Positions 44,691-55,700 of a DNA stretch of 64,000 nt are shown here, one piece after another. How positions within the stretch are numbered: the stretch's first letter is position 1; every line of letters begins with the position of its first letter. The translations under genes and the position numbers were made by a program. Location of the stretch: contig JARRPX010000002.1 in assembly GCA_037382465.1 (NCBI GenBank), forward strand, positions 132,714 through 196,713, read 5' to 3'. The notes under the pieces were generated by a model. That model saw nothing but the letters and a program-made list of their open reading frames with translations. It had not been told where the DNA came from and did not search any database. The stretch comes from Anaerolineales bacterium. GTDB lineage: Bacteria; Chloroflexota; Anaerolineae; Anaerolineales; E44-bin32.

Positions 44691-44774
44691 CCCGACGATC
44701 AAGGAGTACTTACCGCTGCAGCTGTCTACGGCATACCGAACTTTGCAATGACGAGTAAGGAGATCTGAACTAAG

Positions 44775-45557
44775 ATGAGATTGACCATCGGCAGAAAATT
44801 GGGACTTGGCTTCGGAATTCCTTTGGTCTTGTTGGCTCTGATTGGGATCGCGGTTTTCATCGGATTCAACACACTGACCAATGCAGCGCGAGATTCAATC
44901 GAAGCCCAGCAAACCATTGAATTCATGGAAAGAGGCATGAAGCTCCTGTTGACCGAACGGATCTTGTTGAGTCATCAATTCGCGACCGGTGAGGAGACGA
45001 CGGCGGCTGAAACTCGAGATGACTACATGCAGGAATGGGCGCTCGTCGTCGAAAATACAAGCGCTCGATATTCGGATATGGTGATGGAAATCCAACGGGC
45101 AGTCACGATTTACCACCAATATCTGGATAAGGCACAATCAACCTACGAGACCAATCCAAATGATGCGGCCGGTGCAATACGCGAACTCGATGAAGCCGAC
45201 ATATTCTTCATCCAAATCGTTAGACCTACCATGGACGATTTACTTTCTACTGCTGTAGCAGAGAAGTCACAACTCGTCGATGTTCTTGAAAATCAGATCA
45301 TCGGCATTACGAGAATCGCGATTCTCGTCGTCATCATCGGGATCATCATTTCCGTATTCAGCGCTCTCACCATCCGGCGTGGTCTGACGAATGCGGCTTT
45401 ATATCTGAGCTCTGCAGCCGAGAGCATCAGCCGCGGCGATTTGGACACTCCCATTATCGCTGAGACGGGTGACGAAATGGAAGATCTCGCCCGATCGATT
45501 GAGCGGATGAGAGTCAGCCTGAAAGCTGCGATCGAACGATTGCGGAGAAGAAGCTAA
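44775..45557 (+). CDS. Membrane protein with HAMP domain and no output domain
   Basis: A 260-residue protein. Membrane helix 1 (GIPLVLLALIGIAVFIGF, ~14-31), an extracellular helical region (~35-175) like four-helix chemoreceptor sensors, helix 2 (IAILVVIIGIIISVFSAL, ~182-199), then a HAMP domain (~200-255: LYLSSAAESISRGDLDTPI...DEMEDLARSIERMRVSLKAAI). The protein stops right after HAMP, with no methyl-accepting, kinase or cyclase module. It could transmit a signal to a separate protein, or be the truncated remainder of a chemoreceptor. Confidence 0.82.
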   Translation: MRLTIGRKLGLGFGIPLVLLALIGIAVFIGFNTLTNAARDSIEAQQTIEFMERGMKLLLTERILLSHQFATGEETTAAETRDDYMQEWALVVENTSARYSDMVMEIQRAVTIYHQYLDKAQSTYETNPNDAAGAIRELDEADIFFIQIVRPTMDDLLSTAVAEKSQLVDVLENQIIGITRIAILVVIIGIIISVFSALTIRRGLTNAALYLSSAAESISRGDLDTPIIAETGDEMEDLARSIERMRVSLKAAIERLRRRS

Positions 45558-45559
45558 CC

Positions 45560-45748
45560 ATGTTGGTTACGCAAATTAACCGAGAAATCAGCACGACCTT
45601 TCACATAATTGACGATGGGACGATCTCCAGATCCACCCAAAATATGTCGTTCCAGCGTAAATTCGGCGGGACTTCCAAATACGTTTGCATGATTTCGGAC
45701 TTGAAAGTCAACGCCAACCAATTTCGGGAGGTACCCAATGTCAGATAA
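45560..45748 (+). CDS. Possible small protein, doubtful
   Basis: An open frame of 62 codons begins 2 bases after the HAMP gene stop and runs 11 bases into the next gene. It begins MLVTQINREISTTFHII and has no recognised domain. It fills an otherwise empty 180-base gap, but the ribosome-binding site is poor, and its composition gives no support either way. Confidence 0.25.
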   Translation: MLVTQINREISTTFHIIDDGTISRSTQNMSFQRKFGGTSKYVCMISDLKVNANQFREVPNVR

Positions 45749-46229
45749 AGTGGTCATACCCCCAGCTCTGATGACGAAGATCATCAAGATCATGTCGCAA
45801 TTGCTGGAGAAAACCCAGGCATGCTGTGTCTTGCTTGCGGACATCAGCGGTCAGTTGATCTGCCAACAAGGGTTTACCAAAACCTTTGATCCGGTCATCT
45901 TGTCTGCTTTAACCGCCAGCAACATGGCCGCAACGGCAGAGATTGCCCGCCAGATCGGTGAGGAAAATCCCTTCAAACTCATGTTCCACGAAGGGGACGA
46001 TCAAAATATCTATCTTTCGAACGTTGCCGGCAGTTTCCTGCTCGTCGTCCTGTTCAGCACAAAAGTTCAGATCGGTCTTGTACGCCTTTTCACCGGACAA
46101 GCCGTGAAGAACCTCGTTCCGCTTGCCGCGGAGTTCGAACGAGTACAAAAGGAACAGGGGCGCATTGTCGATGATGAATTTGGTCAAGCATTGACCACAG
46201 AGATAGAGAGTCTGTTTGGCGAAAATTAG
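45738..46229 (+). CDS. Roadblock/LC7 domain protein
   Basis: A 163-residue protein with one roadblock/LC7 domain, closely similar to the roadblock part of the first cluster gene (39983): ACCVLLADISGQLICQQG, FHEGDDQNIYLSNVAGSFLLVVLF. The tail has DDEFGQALTTEIESLFGEN, also resembling the region behind the roadblock domain in that protein. GGGAGG lies 6 bases before the ATG. It lacks a receiver, so it is probably a constitutive partner of the GTPase or of the receiver-roadblock proteins. Confidence 0.85.
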   Translation: MSDKVVIPPALMTKIIKIMSQLLEKTQACCVLLADISGQLICQQGFTKTFDPVILSALTASNMAATAEIARQIGEENPFKLMFHEGDDQNIYLSNVAGSFLLVVLFSTKVQIGLVRLFTGQAVKNLVPLAAEFERVQKEQGRIVDDEFGQALTTEIESLFGEN

Positions 46230-46262
46230 CATTCGACACTTAGTGGCTGAAGGAAGGTTACA

Positions 46263-46655
46263 ATGAATTATCAACAAGTTGATTTAGCCACGTACCAACC
46301 GGTAACGCTCGATGAACTGCTGTTCACCTTGCACGAGCAAGGTCAATTCGAGACTGCCGTTCTCGCCAGCGTTGAAGGATTGCCAATCGCAACCGTACCT
46401 GCAAACTTCGATACGGATAAAGCGGCAGCCATGATCGCGATGTTGAAGAGAGTGAGTAAAGAAGCGCGCGATCAATTTCCGCTGGCAGAGATTGATGAAT
46501 TTTCCATTCTTGATTCCAATCGGATGCGCTTGGTTTGCCGATATTTGAAGGCCGGCGGCGAGGAAATGATTCTTGCGGTTATCGCGCCGCCAGACCACAG
46601 TTACCGCCGCATGACGAACCAGGCCATCAAACAAATCGTTGAATTCCTAGCTTGA
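46263..46655 (+). CDS. Roadblock/LC7-like protein
   Basis: A 130-residue protein with a roadblock-type layout: LHEQGQFETAVLASVEGLPIATVPANF, an amphipathic helix (AAAMIAMLKRVSKEARDQF), a strand pair (EIDEFSILDSNRMRLVCRYL) and EEMILAVIAPPDHSYRRMTNQAIKQIVEFL. It is more distant from the others in the cluster. A GGAAGG site precedes the ATG. It is the last roadblock gene before the transposase-like gene. Confidence 0.78.
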   Translation: MNYQQVDLATYQPVTLDELLFTLHEQGQFETAVLASVEGLPIATVPANFDTDKAAAMIAMLKRVSKEARDQFPLAEIDEFSILDSNRMRLVCRYLKAGGEEMILAVIAPPDHSYRRMTNQAIKQIVEFLA

Positions 46656-46700
46656 TTTCGAAAGTAGATCTATCCGTGATTTGTGAAATGTATTCAGGTG

Positions 46701-47912
46701 ATGAACGGAACAGGCGGAAGTATTTCAGAGGTTGGTATCAAATCTCTTTCAACGGTCGACCGATCGTGTGAAAGGAAAGAGTTCGAAGAATTTTTCCACG
46801 ATCAATTCGATCAATATTTCGCGCGTAGCGAGACGCGACAACAAGCCTTGCACTACGTCCAATCCCTGCTTGTCGAGTCAGATCCCAAATCCAACGGAAA
46901 GAAGCCCCCTGCCTACAGGAAATTCTCAAAGTCCGCCCAGAGATTGTTTTTTGGCGCGCAATGGGACGATGAAGCCGTCCACCATAGTCTACAAGATTTC
47001 ATTGTTGCCGAATTGGGCCATGAGAAAGGCGTATGCCTCATTGGCGTGACGTATTTCTCTAAAAAGGGAGAAAAAACGGTCGGAGTACAAGCGCAATTCA
47101 ATCGCGAACTCAAGAAGGACCAGAATTGTCAGGTTTGCCTTTTCCTGGGTTATGCATCCCCGAAAGGTTGTACATTTCTCGACCGCCGCCTTTACCTTCC
47201 CGTGGAATGGACGGACGACCAAATCCGTAGAGCCGAAGCGAAAATCCCCGAGGACATCGAATTTCGAAGCAAATCCGATCTCGCCTTGGACATGCTTCAT
47301 TCAGTCCATGCCATCGGAACACCCATTCACTGGGTGGTTGGCGGCGAACCATTCTGCAGCGATACGAACTTACGCAACGTCATACAAGCGGCCGGCATGA
47401 ATTACATTCTCTCCGGACGGGATACCGATTCGAGCTTCCGAAACTTGAATCACAGACAAACGCCGTCAGACCCGACCAACCAGGAAGACGAAGCCTGTGG
47501 TTCTTCCATTTACAAGATCGTATCCGGTTGGAATGAGAAGAAATGGAAACGCGTCATCGACCATTCCAATGGTGACGAAATCTGCGTCTTCGATTGGGCC
47601 TCGGACCGTGTTCTCGAACTCCAGAACGAAATCGAACCCCAGGAAGTCTGGCTGTTGTCCCGTCGATCGGTAAGCCAACGATGCGAAACTGCCTATTTCA
47701 TCTCCAACGCTGCGCAGGACGCGACACTCGCCGAACTCGCCGAGAGAATTAACGACTTGGGGATACTCGATCAGATGGTATCTGAAGCATGCACGATGTT
47801 TAAGATGGACGAGTACGGCGTGCGCCACTGGAACAGCTGGCATCGTCACATTACTTTGTCGATGATCGCCCATGCCTGGTGGGTTTATAAAGGGAAAAGG
47901 ACGTTACGATGA
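46701..47912 (+). CDS. IS701-type transposase homologue with lost catalytic residues
   Basis: A ~403-residue protein aligned by eye with IS701/DDE_5 transposases: GVTYFSKKGEKTVGVQAQFN, NCQVCLFLGYASPKGC, LDRRLYLPVEWTDD, PIHWVVGGEPFCSD and GVRHWNSWHRHITLSMIAHAWW. The family acidic triad seems gone: the DD before TGF is Gly-Val (47043-47048), the Asp of GDE is Gly (47343-47345), and the Glu in YEVR is Gly (47817-47819). The reading frame is otherwise intact and overlaps the following receiver gene by 4 bases. No terminal inverted repeats are seen. A GTG at 46683 is an alternative start. Probably a domesticated, non-transposing protein. Confidence 0.75.
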   Translation: MNGTGGSISEVGIKSLSTVDRSCERKEFEEFFHDQFDQYFARSETRQQALHYVQSLLVESDPKSNGKKPPAYRKFSKSAQRLFFGAQWDDEAVHHSLQDFIVAELGHEKGVCLIGVTYFSKKGEKTVGVQAQFNRELKKDQNCQVCLFLGYASPKGCTFLDRRLYLPVEWTDDQIRRAEAKIPEDIEFRSKSDLALDMLHSVHAIGTPIHWVVGGEPFCSDTNLRNVIQAAGMNYILSGRDTDSSFRNLNHRQTPSDPTNQEDEACGSSIYKIVSGWNEKKWKRVIDHSNGDEICVFDWASDRVLELQNEIEPQEVWLLSRRSVSQRCETAYFISNAAQDATLAELAERINDLGILDQMVSEACTMFKMDEYGVRHWNSWHRHITLSMIAHAWWVYKGKRTLR

Positions 47913-48349
47913 ATCATCCTCCATTATCGATAGAAGGATGTGATCAGACGCTGCAGGAAGAGCAGCCCAGCCTTTGCGGACGGGCGAAAACCATCCTGTT
48001 TGTTGAAGATAATGACTTGATGCGAGAAATCGGCGCGCAGATATTGGAGGATCTAGGGTATCTGGTCATCTGCGCTGCGAACGGGCAAGAAGCGTACGAC
48101 ATCTTCATGAAGACAGACCATATCGATCTGGTTTTCACCGACGTAGTGATGCCTGAGATCAGCGGCGCAGCCTTGCTTCAGAAAATTCGGGCTACAGGCT
48201 CACTCGTTAAAGCCGTTGCTGTAACGGGCCACGTCCTGGCCGAGGACCTGGATCGATTACGGGAAGTGGGCGTGAAATCGATTATTCGGAAACCTTACGA
48301 CGTTGACATCCTGGCCGATGCAGTCCGTGACGCGTTGGAAAATTCATAA
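47909..48349 (+). CDS. Single-domain response regulator (receiver only)
   Basis: A 146-residue receiver with an N-terminal extension of ~27 residues. TILFVEDNDLMREIG, phospho-Asp in [13 protein letters not shown], Thr in AVTGH and Lys in IIRKPYD are intact. It is very similar to the receiver at the C-terminus of the hybrid kinase at 52730 (both share DVVMPEI, KAVAVTGH and KPYDVDILA). It overlaps the transposase-like gene by 4 bases and precedes the first hybrid kinase by 27 bases. It could be a shuttle in a phosphorelay, or a remnant of a fourth hybrid kinase. Confidence 0.88.
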   Translation: MNHPPLSIEGCDQTLQEEQPSLCGRAKTILFVEDNDLMREIGAQILEDLGYLVICAANGQEAYDIFMKTDHIDLVFTDVVMPEISGAALLQKIRATGSLVKAVAVTGHVLAEDLDRLREVGVKSIIRKPYDVDILADAVRDALENS

Positions 48350-48376
48350 TCGCAGTTGACTGGATCGAGGAAAATC

Positions 48377-51300
48377 ATGGCGACAGAGAAGAACAAGAAA
48401 GCGCATTCATCGCAAGAGGACGGAATTCCGGCTGCCCGTCCGACACTCGCCTTCCTCACCGTAGCCATGGAAGATCACTTCAGCCTGGCCATGTGGACCG
48501 CGATCGTTGAAGCCGCCCACGAGCGGAATGCAAACGTGATTAGCATCGCAGGTGGAAACTTAAATGATGCAGCCGAATATAGCAGCTTAAAGAATTCAAT
48601 CTACCGAGCCGCAAACGAGGACCTTATCGATGGCATCATCATCTATGGATCGAGATTAGGAACCTACGTATCCGAGAAGACGTTTCGTGATTTCTGCAAT
48701 CGATTCGCATCCAAGCCATCTGTCAGCATCGGCCAGCATGTCGAGGGCATTCCCGCAGTTCTTTCCGATAACTACATCGGAATGCATCTTCTGGTCCGGC
48801 ATCTCATCGACGACCACGGGTATCAACGCATCGCCTTCGTTCGGGGACCGGAAGGACAGATCGAGGCGGAAACCCGATTCAAGGCATACAAAAACGCACT
48901 CATCGAATCTGGCATTGATATAGATCCCAATTTGATTTCAGAACCCGGTATTTGGGAGGCGATATCCGGCGAGGAGGCCGTTCGATTGTTCGTCGACGAG
49001 CGGGATTTACCACTCGATGCAATCGTTTGTGCTAACGATACCATGGCCCTGGCAGCGATGTGGGCTTTGAAAAATCGAGGCCTGATAATTCCGGATGATG
49101 TTGCCGTCGTCGGCTTCGATAGCCAGGTCATTGCAAAAGCAGCTACACCACCCCTCTCCACGGTCCGACAGCAATTGAAAGAACAATGCCGGTATGCCGT
49201 CGACATCGTGTTGACCCAATTGGAGGGCGGCGACGTCCCTGATCGGATCGAAATTCCCACAAAACTCTGCATCCGTCAATCTTGCGGCTGCGCATCGTCT
49301 GCGGTAGGACGTGCGATCACGAAGACAAGTCTCAAGAGCAGCAACAAGAAAATATCGAGCATAAATCGAGACGACACTCTTTCGGAGATCGCGCAAATCG
49401 TTGATACGACCATCGAAGGATTGGAAGCCTATAGAAGCAGCAGATTGTTCGATGCTTTCATCGCAGACATTGAAAAAAGCCATTCGAACAATTTCCTGCG
49501 AGAACTCAAACAATGTATCGAAGACACAATTACTCTGGAAACTGAAATAAACGAATGGCAGAGAGTGATATCTTCACTTCGACATTTTACACGGAGTCAA
49601 TATACCGACGAGTCGGCTACGGAGCGGATCGAGGAACTGAGTAATCAAGCACGTGTTCTGATCGGCGAGAAAGTTCAGCAAATCGAAACGCATCAATCGC
49701 TGATCTACGATCAACAATATGCCAACTTGCGAGACATGACCAGGGCCATATCGACGGCTCTCGAACTCGACGATTTACTCGAAACCCTGCATCATAATTT
49801 GCTTCGTTTCGGAATACGAAGCTGCTACCTATCTCTGTACGAAGAAACCGTACCAACTGCTGAGGACGAATCGCGAATCGACTCTCGTCCTTTGAAAATG
49901 ATTCTCGCCTTCGACGATAAAGGTAGACTGCCGTTTGAATCCGAAGAACCGGTCATTTCGACAAACATCCTTCCTCGGCGAAGAATAGCAGCCATGTCCG
50001 GAAATTGGTCTTTCGTAGTCAAAGAACTTGAACGTGCAGATGAACCACTAGGGACAGTTCTTTTTGAAGTCTACCCTCCGGATGGAAGAGCCTGTGACAT
50101 GCTGCAAGAACAAATCAGCAGCTCACTCACCTACGGATTGCTCCTCCAGGAGCGACAGCAGGAACATGAAGTACTCCAACAGGCCTACACGGAAGCGGAG
50201 CAACAAGCCAGGGAAAAGGAAATCGAGCTGGAGTTTGAGATCGTAGACCGTGAGCAGGCCCAACAAGCACTCATGCGAGAGCAGCACCTGCTGCGTATTT
50301 TGATGGAAAACTCCCCGGATGCCATTTATTTCAAAGACAAGGAAAGCCGTTTTATTAAGGTCAACACGGCGTTTGCCAGATTACACGACAAGGATTCTCC
50401 AGACGAACTTCTGGGATTATCCGATTTCGATCTGTTCACCGAGGAACATGCAAGCGAAGCATTCGAAGACGAGATGCGTGTGCTCAAGACGGGTGAACCG
50501 ATCGTCGGGAAAGAAGAGAAGGAGACCTGGCCAGACGGCCACGAAACATGGGTCTCGACGACCAAGTTGCCCATGCGGGATGAAAAGGGGAACGTTACGG
50601 GGACATTCGGTATTTCCCGAGATATTACCGAATCCAAACGAGTGGAGCAGGAACTTCGACGCCACGCCGCCCATCTCGAGGCGATCAACACCATCATAAG
50701 TTCCACTTCGACGGCCGTCGATTTTCAAGACCTGCTGAAAATTTCCCTGGATTTATCCCTCTACGCGGTTGAAATGAACATGGGAATCATCTGGCTTCCG
50801 CCTCATACAGTTTCTCGAAAACTGCTACCGCCAGAAAACGAATTCCCACACTACGATTTCAATCCCGAAAGTAACGGATTGCCGGAGATCCTCGTTGTCG
50901 ATGATTGGCAAAAAGTGACGCAGGAAGATCCGCGCATTGACTTCTACGAGACATTTCTCAAGACGCATGGCATTCGAGCTTCGATCACGGTTCCGATAAA
51001 AGCCGAGGAAGGGAATCGGCTTGGCGGGCTATGTATCGCCTCTCCCCAGCCATTCAAATGGACCACAGAAGAAACTAGACTTCTTGAAGCGGTCGGGTAC
51101 CAGATCGGAATTGCTGCCGAACGGCTGCGGCTTGTCGATCAGATCCGCGAACAGATGCAGCAGGTACAGCAAATCACGGATACCGTACCGGATGGTGTAC
51201 TCCTGCTTGATTCGAATCACTGTGTCATTCTCGCAAACCCGGCAGGAACTCGAGATTTACAGGCACTGGCGAAAGCTTCTGTCGGGGATGAGATTTCCCA

Positions 51301-52636
51301 TCTCGGTGGTTGTTCCATTTCCGATATTCTTCAAGCCGATACCGATGTCCCTTGGCATGAAGTTCTTACAAACAACCGGATTTTCGAGGTCGTTGCACGA
51401 CCCATTGACGCCTACAGATCTACCGAGAATTGGATTATCGTGATCCGGGATGTGACACAAGAACGGGAGATTCAACGCCAGGTGCAGCAGCAGGAACGCC
51501 TTGCGGCGGTCGGCCAACTCGCCGGCGGAATCGCCCACGATTTTAATAATCTGCTCACGACCATCATGCTTTATGCGCAAATGCCGTTACGCAAACAACA
51601 GCTGCCCGACGATCTGAAAAAGCCCCTCGAGACGATCCTCAGCGAGTCGCGCAAGGCGGCGAGTTTGGTTCAGCAGATCCTCGATTTCAGCCGGCATGCC
51701 CCGATCGAACGACACCCCATCGATCTCGGACCGTTCGTAAAGGAAGCCGTACGAGTTCTGCAACGAACGATCCCCGAAAACATCTCTTTGTATATCGAGA
51801 TCGACCCGGATGAATACCTCGTCGAAGCCGATCCGACTCGGATTCAACAGGTCCTGATGAATCTGGTCGTAAACGCGCGTGATGCTATGACGGAAGGCGG
51901 AGTGCTGCGAGTCGGAGTGTCAAGCGCGATCGTTCATGAAGAAGATAGCGACGAGGATGTTCCAATTTCCGGCATGAAACCAGGCAGATGGTTCTGCCTA
52001 TCCGTCAAGGATACGGGAACGGGCATCCCGGAAGATATCCTGCCCCATATTTTCGAGCCGTTCTTCACCACAAAAGCCGCCGGTAAAGGTACAGGATTGG
52101 GCTTATCCCAGGTTTGGGGCATTGTCAAACAGCACGAGGGATTCATCAAAGTAGATTCGACGGTCGGTGAGGGAACTGAATTTCTCGTATATCTGCCGAT
52201 CCATCAATCTGCAGAAAAAGTAGAAAGTTTACCTCCCGAAGACGTCAGCTTTCCCAAGGGCACAGGCGAACGCATTCTCCTCGTAGAGGACAGCCAACAC
52301 GTCCGTGACGTGAGTGAAGAACTTCTTCTCGACTTGGGCTATCAGGTTGTGACGGCAAAAAATGGCCGTGAAGCCCTGGACTTGTTCAAACATAATGGAA
52401 ATTTCGACCTCGTCTTCACCGACGTCGTCATGCCGGAAGTTGGCGGTGTTGAATTATTGCACTCACTGCGCGATATGGGGTCCACAGTAAAAACAATTGC
52501 CGTAACGGGACATATGCTCGCAAAAGACCTTCAAGAACTGCGAAAAAACGGTGTTTCGGGAATCATATTCAAGCCCTTGGAAGTGAAAGAAGTAGCCGAG
52601 GAAATTCGGAGGATTTTGGACGGCAAGCCGCAATAG
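48377..52636 (+). CDS. Hybrid histidine kinase with LacI-type ligand-binding domain (1)
   Basis: A ~1419-residue soluble hybrid kinase. Order: LacI/ribose-binding-like domain (~22-310; [20 protein letters not shown]...[11 protein letters not shown]) ending in a Cys motif (SCGCAS); helical and GAF-like region (~320-620); PAS (~634-755, [11 protein letters not shown]); GAF (~762-920); PAS (~928-1030, [10 protein letters not shown]); HisKA with H1054 (GIAHDFNN); ATPase (N box [10 protein letters not shown]); receiver with D1349. There is no helix-turn-helix, signal peptide or membrane helix, so ligand is sensed in the cytoplasm. The ATG at 48377 has GAGG 6 bases upstream; a TTG at 48356 is possible. 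Confidence 0.9.
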   Translation: MATEKNKKAHSSQEDGIPAARPTLAFLTVAMEDHFSLAMWTAIVEAAHERNANVISIAGGNLNDAAEYSSLKNSIYRAANEDLIDGIIIYGSRLGTYVSEKTFRDFCNRFASKPSVSIGQHVEGIPAVLSDNYIGMHLLVRHLIDDHGYQRIAFVRGPEGQIEAETRFKAYKNALIESGIDIDPNLISEPGIWEAISGEEAVRLFVDERDLPLDAIVCANDTMALAAMWALKNRGLIIPDDVAVVGFDSQVIAKAATPPLSTVRQQLKEQCRYAVDIVLTQLEGGDVPDRIEIPTKLCIRQSCGCASSAVGRAITKTSLKSSNKKISSINRDDTLSEIAQIVDTTIEGLEAYRSSRLFDAFIADIEKSHSNNFLRELKQCIEDTITLETEINEWQRVISSLRHFTRSQYTDESATERIEELSNQARVLIGEKVQQIETHQSLIYDQQYANLRDMTRAISTALELDDLLETLHHNLLRFGIRSCYLSLYEETVPTAEDESRIDSRPLKMILAFDDKGRLPFESEEPVISTNILPRRRIAAMSGNWSFVVKELERADEPLGTVLFEVYPPDGRACDMLQEQISSSLTYGLLLQERQQEHEVLQQAYTEAEQQAREKEIELEFEIVDREQAQQALMREQHLLRILMENSPDAIYFKDKESRFIKVNTAFARLHDKDSPDELLGLSDFDLFTEEHASEAFEDEMRVLKTGEPIVGKEEKETWPDGHETWVSTTKLPMRDEKGNVTGTFGISRDITESKRVEQELRRHAAHLEAINTIISSTSTAVDFQDLLKISLDLSLYAVEMNMGIIWLPPHTVSRKLLPPENEFPHYDFNPESNGLPEILVVDDWQKVTQEDPRIDFYETFLKTHGIRASITVPIKAEEGNRLGGLCIASPQPFKWTTEETRLLEAVGYQIGIAAERLRLVDQIREQMQQVQQITDTVPDGVLLLDSNHCVILANPAGTRDLQALAKASVGDEISHLGGCSISDILQADTDVPWHEVLTNNRIFEVVARPIDAYRSTENWIIVIRDVTQEREIQRQVQQQERLAAVGQLAGGIAHDFNNLLTTIMLYAQMPLRKQQLPDDLKKPLETILSESRKAASLVQQILDFSRHAPIERHPIDLGPFVKEAVRVLQRTIPENISLYIEIDPDEYLVEADPTRIQQVLMNLVVNARDAMTEGGVLRVGVSSAIVHEEDSDEDVPISGMKPGRWFCLSVKDTGTGIPEDILPHIFEPFFTTKAAGKGTGLGLSQVWGIVKQHEGFIKVDSTVGEGTEFLVYLPIHQSAEKVESLPPEDVSFPKGTGERILLVEDSQHVRDVSEELLLDLGYQVVTAKNGREALDLFKHNGNFDLVFTDVVMPEVGGVELLHSLRDMGSTVKTIAVTGHMLAKDLQELRKNGVSGIIFKPLEVKEVAEEIRRILDGKPQ

Positions 52637-52729
52637 CAAAAAGACTACATCCGCATCCCTTATGATCGCAGTGCCGAAAGGATTTCCCAAGAATTACCAA
52701 AGGTGTAGCTTGCTCTAGAAAGTGTATCG

Positions 52730-55700
52730 ATGCCAATACCAAATGGAAATCTCAACTATACGCACTATCCCCAAAATGTAGGCGCGCGTCCAACAATTGC
52801 ATTTCTCGTCGATCGAATTCTCGGCACCAGCGGATACCAGTCACAAGTATGGCGAGGCATTATCGAGGCCTCGCACAACCATGATTTGAATGTGATCTGC
52901 TACACCGGTGGCTGTTTGAATGCCACGATGAATTTCGACGAATACGAATACCAACGCAACGTAATTTATGAATTAATTCCAGAAAAACATGTCGATGGAC
53001 TGATTATTGGGGCAGGCGTTATCGGTCAATACGTCAATTTTGAAGAGTTATCGACATTTTGCCGTCGATATCTTCCACTTCCGACCGTCAGCATTGGCTT
53101 CGAAGTCACGGGAGTTCCCAGTCTGTTAGCTGACGATACCACGGGGATGCAAGAAGCCATCACGCATCTAATTAAAAGACATGATCGACGGAAAATCGCT
53201 TTCATTCGCGGGCCGGATGGAAGCGCCGAAGCGCAAAGGCGGTATCAAGCATACCTGAACACACTTGAAAAGTACGGCATTCCAGAGGATTCCAGCCTGG
53301 TCACCCAGGGAGATTTTTACCGGGGTTCTGGAAAGGAGGCAGCGCGCATCCTTTTGGATGAGCGCAAGGTGGATTTTGACGCGCTGGTTGGCGCAAATGA
53401 CAGCATGGCGCTTGCAGCCATGGAAGTTATACAAGCACACGGCATAGACGTGCCGGATGACGTCGCCGTAATCGGCTACGACGATGTCATCGATGCAAAC
53501 ATTTCCAATCCTCCACTGACCACGGTGAGGCAGCCGATGTACGAGATCGGAAAACGCGCTGTTGAATTCCTCATCACAATATTGGAAGGTGGGGAAGTAC
53601 CGAATCGAGAAATGATGCCCACGACTCTGGTTCAACGCCTGAGTTGTGCCTGTGAGCCGGAACCTAAATCCGACACCTCCCTTCTCGAAGAAGGGTTTAC
53701 GCTAAGTTCCGACGATCTTGCTGCACAGCGAGATTATGTTGTGAGAAAGGTCGTCGAAGCATATAACCCGCCCTATTCACAAGAAGATCTGATCACCAGA
53801 AACACGACGGATTTGGTTGACACCCTCTTCAAGGCACTAACCAATCAGAGTGATCCCGATGAATTCATAATCTTGCTCGAGAAGATTTTACGTCACGGTT
53901 TGATGCATGGGGCCGACTCATATCAATGGCAATATGCGATGTCGAGTCTCAATCAGCTTACTGCTTCGCTCGTCAAGGATGTTGAATCCTCTCGACGGAT
54001 GGCGGACCTCTGGCGGCGGACGAATATGCTGTTAGGAAGGATTGGGTCCTTATCCATTTCTTATACAAAGCTGCAAGAGGAGCACCTCGCTGAGCCTTTG
54101 CGCTACACGAACCAGGCGCTGTTGACCACATACGACATGTCGAGTTTGATGGAGACGATCTGGGATCGTTTTCCAGATATCGGGATTCATACTTGTGTAA
54201 TTTCCCTTTTCGATGACCCAGAAGATTGCAGGAAAAAAGCCAGATTCATGCTTTCTTACAACACGGAAGGAAGAATCGATACAGCCGATGAAGCCAACCA
54301 GCCGTACCCGGCCGTCGATCTATTTCCAGAAGGATTCTTAGAAGTCGACCGGAGACAAGAACTCGTGGTCAACTCCCTCTATTTCCGCGACAAAATCTTT
54401 GGGTACTTGGTTCTTGGCATGTACAACCTCGATACGGAAATGTGCGAAACGCTGGCAACGCAGATCAGTGCAGCAATCCAAGGCGCAAATGCATTTCAGG
54501 AACTTAAGGAAGCGGATGAGGTAATCCGCCGCCGTTCAGTCCAGGTTGAAGCGTTGAATACGATCATCTCTGCCGCAGCGACCGAGGCAGATCTCAGACA
54601 GTTACTGGAAACCGCCCTCGACCATACACTCCAAGCCATCGATCTGGAGATCGGGAGCATCTGGATCCCACCCAACATTGTCACGCGCGGCATTCCGGAA
54701 GGAATCGTCGACAGCATCACACGCGACATCCTGACCCACGAAGAAGTACAAATTACGAACCCGATCGCCATTGAGGATTGGTCACGAGAATCCGAGAACG
54801 AGACCCTCGCACCGATATCCCACATCATGACTCGTCAGGGCGTCGGCGCATCACTCGTCGCGCCCATCATGGCCGAGAATGGGACCTTCATCGGCGGATT
54901 GATTCTCTCGGCCATGCAGCCACGCTCATGGTCGAAAGATGAAATCGATCTCGTGATCGCCGTCGGTCAACAACTGGGAACGGCTACCGAGCGCCTGCGT
55001 CTGCTGGAACGTATTCGGGAACAAATGCGCCGGGTACAACAGATTATCGACACCGTTCCCGAAGGAGTTATTCTGCTCGATAACGATGGGTTGATCCTGC
55101 TTGCCAATCCGGCAGGAGAACGAGATCTCGAACTTCTCGCCGATAAGGGAATTGGTGATACTCTCTCACAGCTCGGCAATCGCCCTGTCGGAGACGTATT
55201 GGATCGTGATCCGAAGAATCCCTGGTGCCGGATTTCGTGCGGTGAGCGGTTTTTTGAAGCCATCGCGAAAAAATTGGAAAAGGGGACCGAATCCGAGGGT
55301 TGGGTTCTGGTACTGCGAGATGTGACCAAAGATCGTGAAACGCAAAAACGCATTCATCAGCAAGAGCGACTAGCTGCCGTTGGGCAGATGGCCGGCGGGA
55401 TCGCGCACGATTTCAACAACATGTTGACCACGATCATGCTTTACGCCCAGAGACCTCTGCGTAAACATGAAGTGAATGCGGACATCAAGAAATCGCTGGA
55501 AACGATCCTCAAAGAATCGAAACACGCCGCCAACCTGGTACAGCAAATCTTGGATTTCAGTCGTCGATCGCCTATCGAAACAAGCCCTGTGGATCTGGGT
55601 CCGTTTGTGAAAGAAACAGTGCGGGTTCTGAAACGCACAATCCCGGAAAGCATCTCGCTCTCTCTGGAGACCGACCCGGAAGAATACATCGTCGATTGTG

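Noticed and set aside
46656-47912. Active insertion sequence of the IS701 family
   Set aside because: No terminal inverted repeats or target duplication were seen, the gene overlaps its neighbour, and the catalytic residues are missing.
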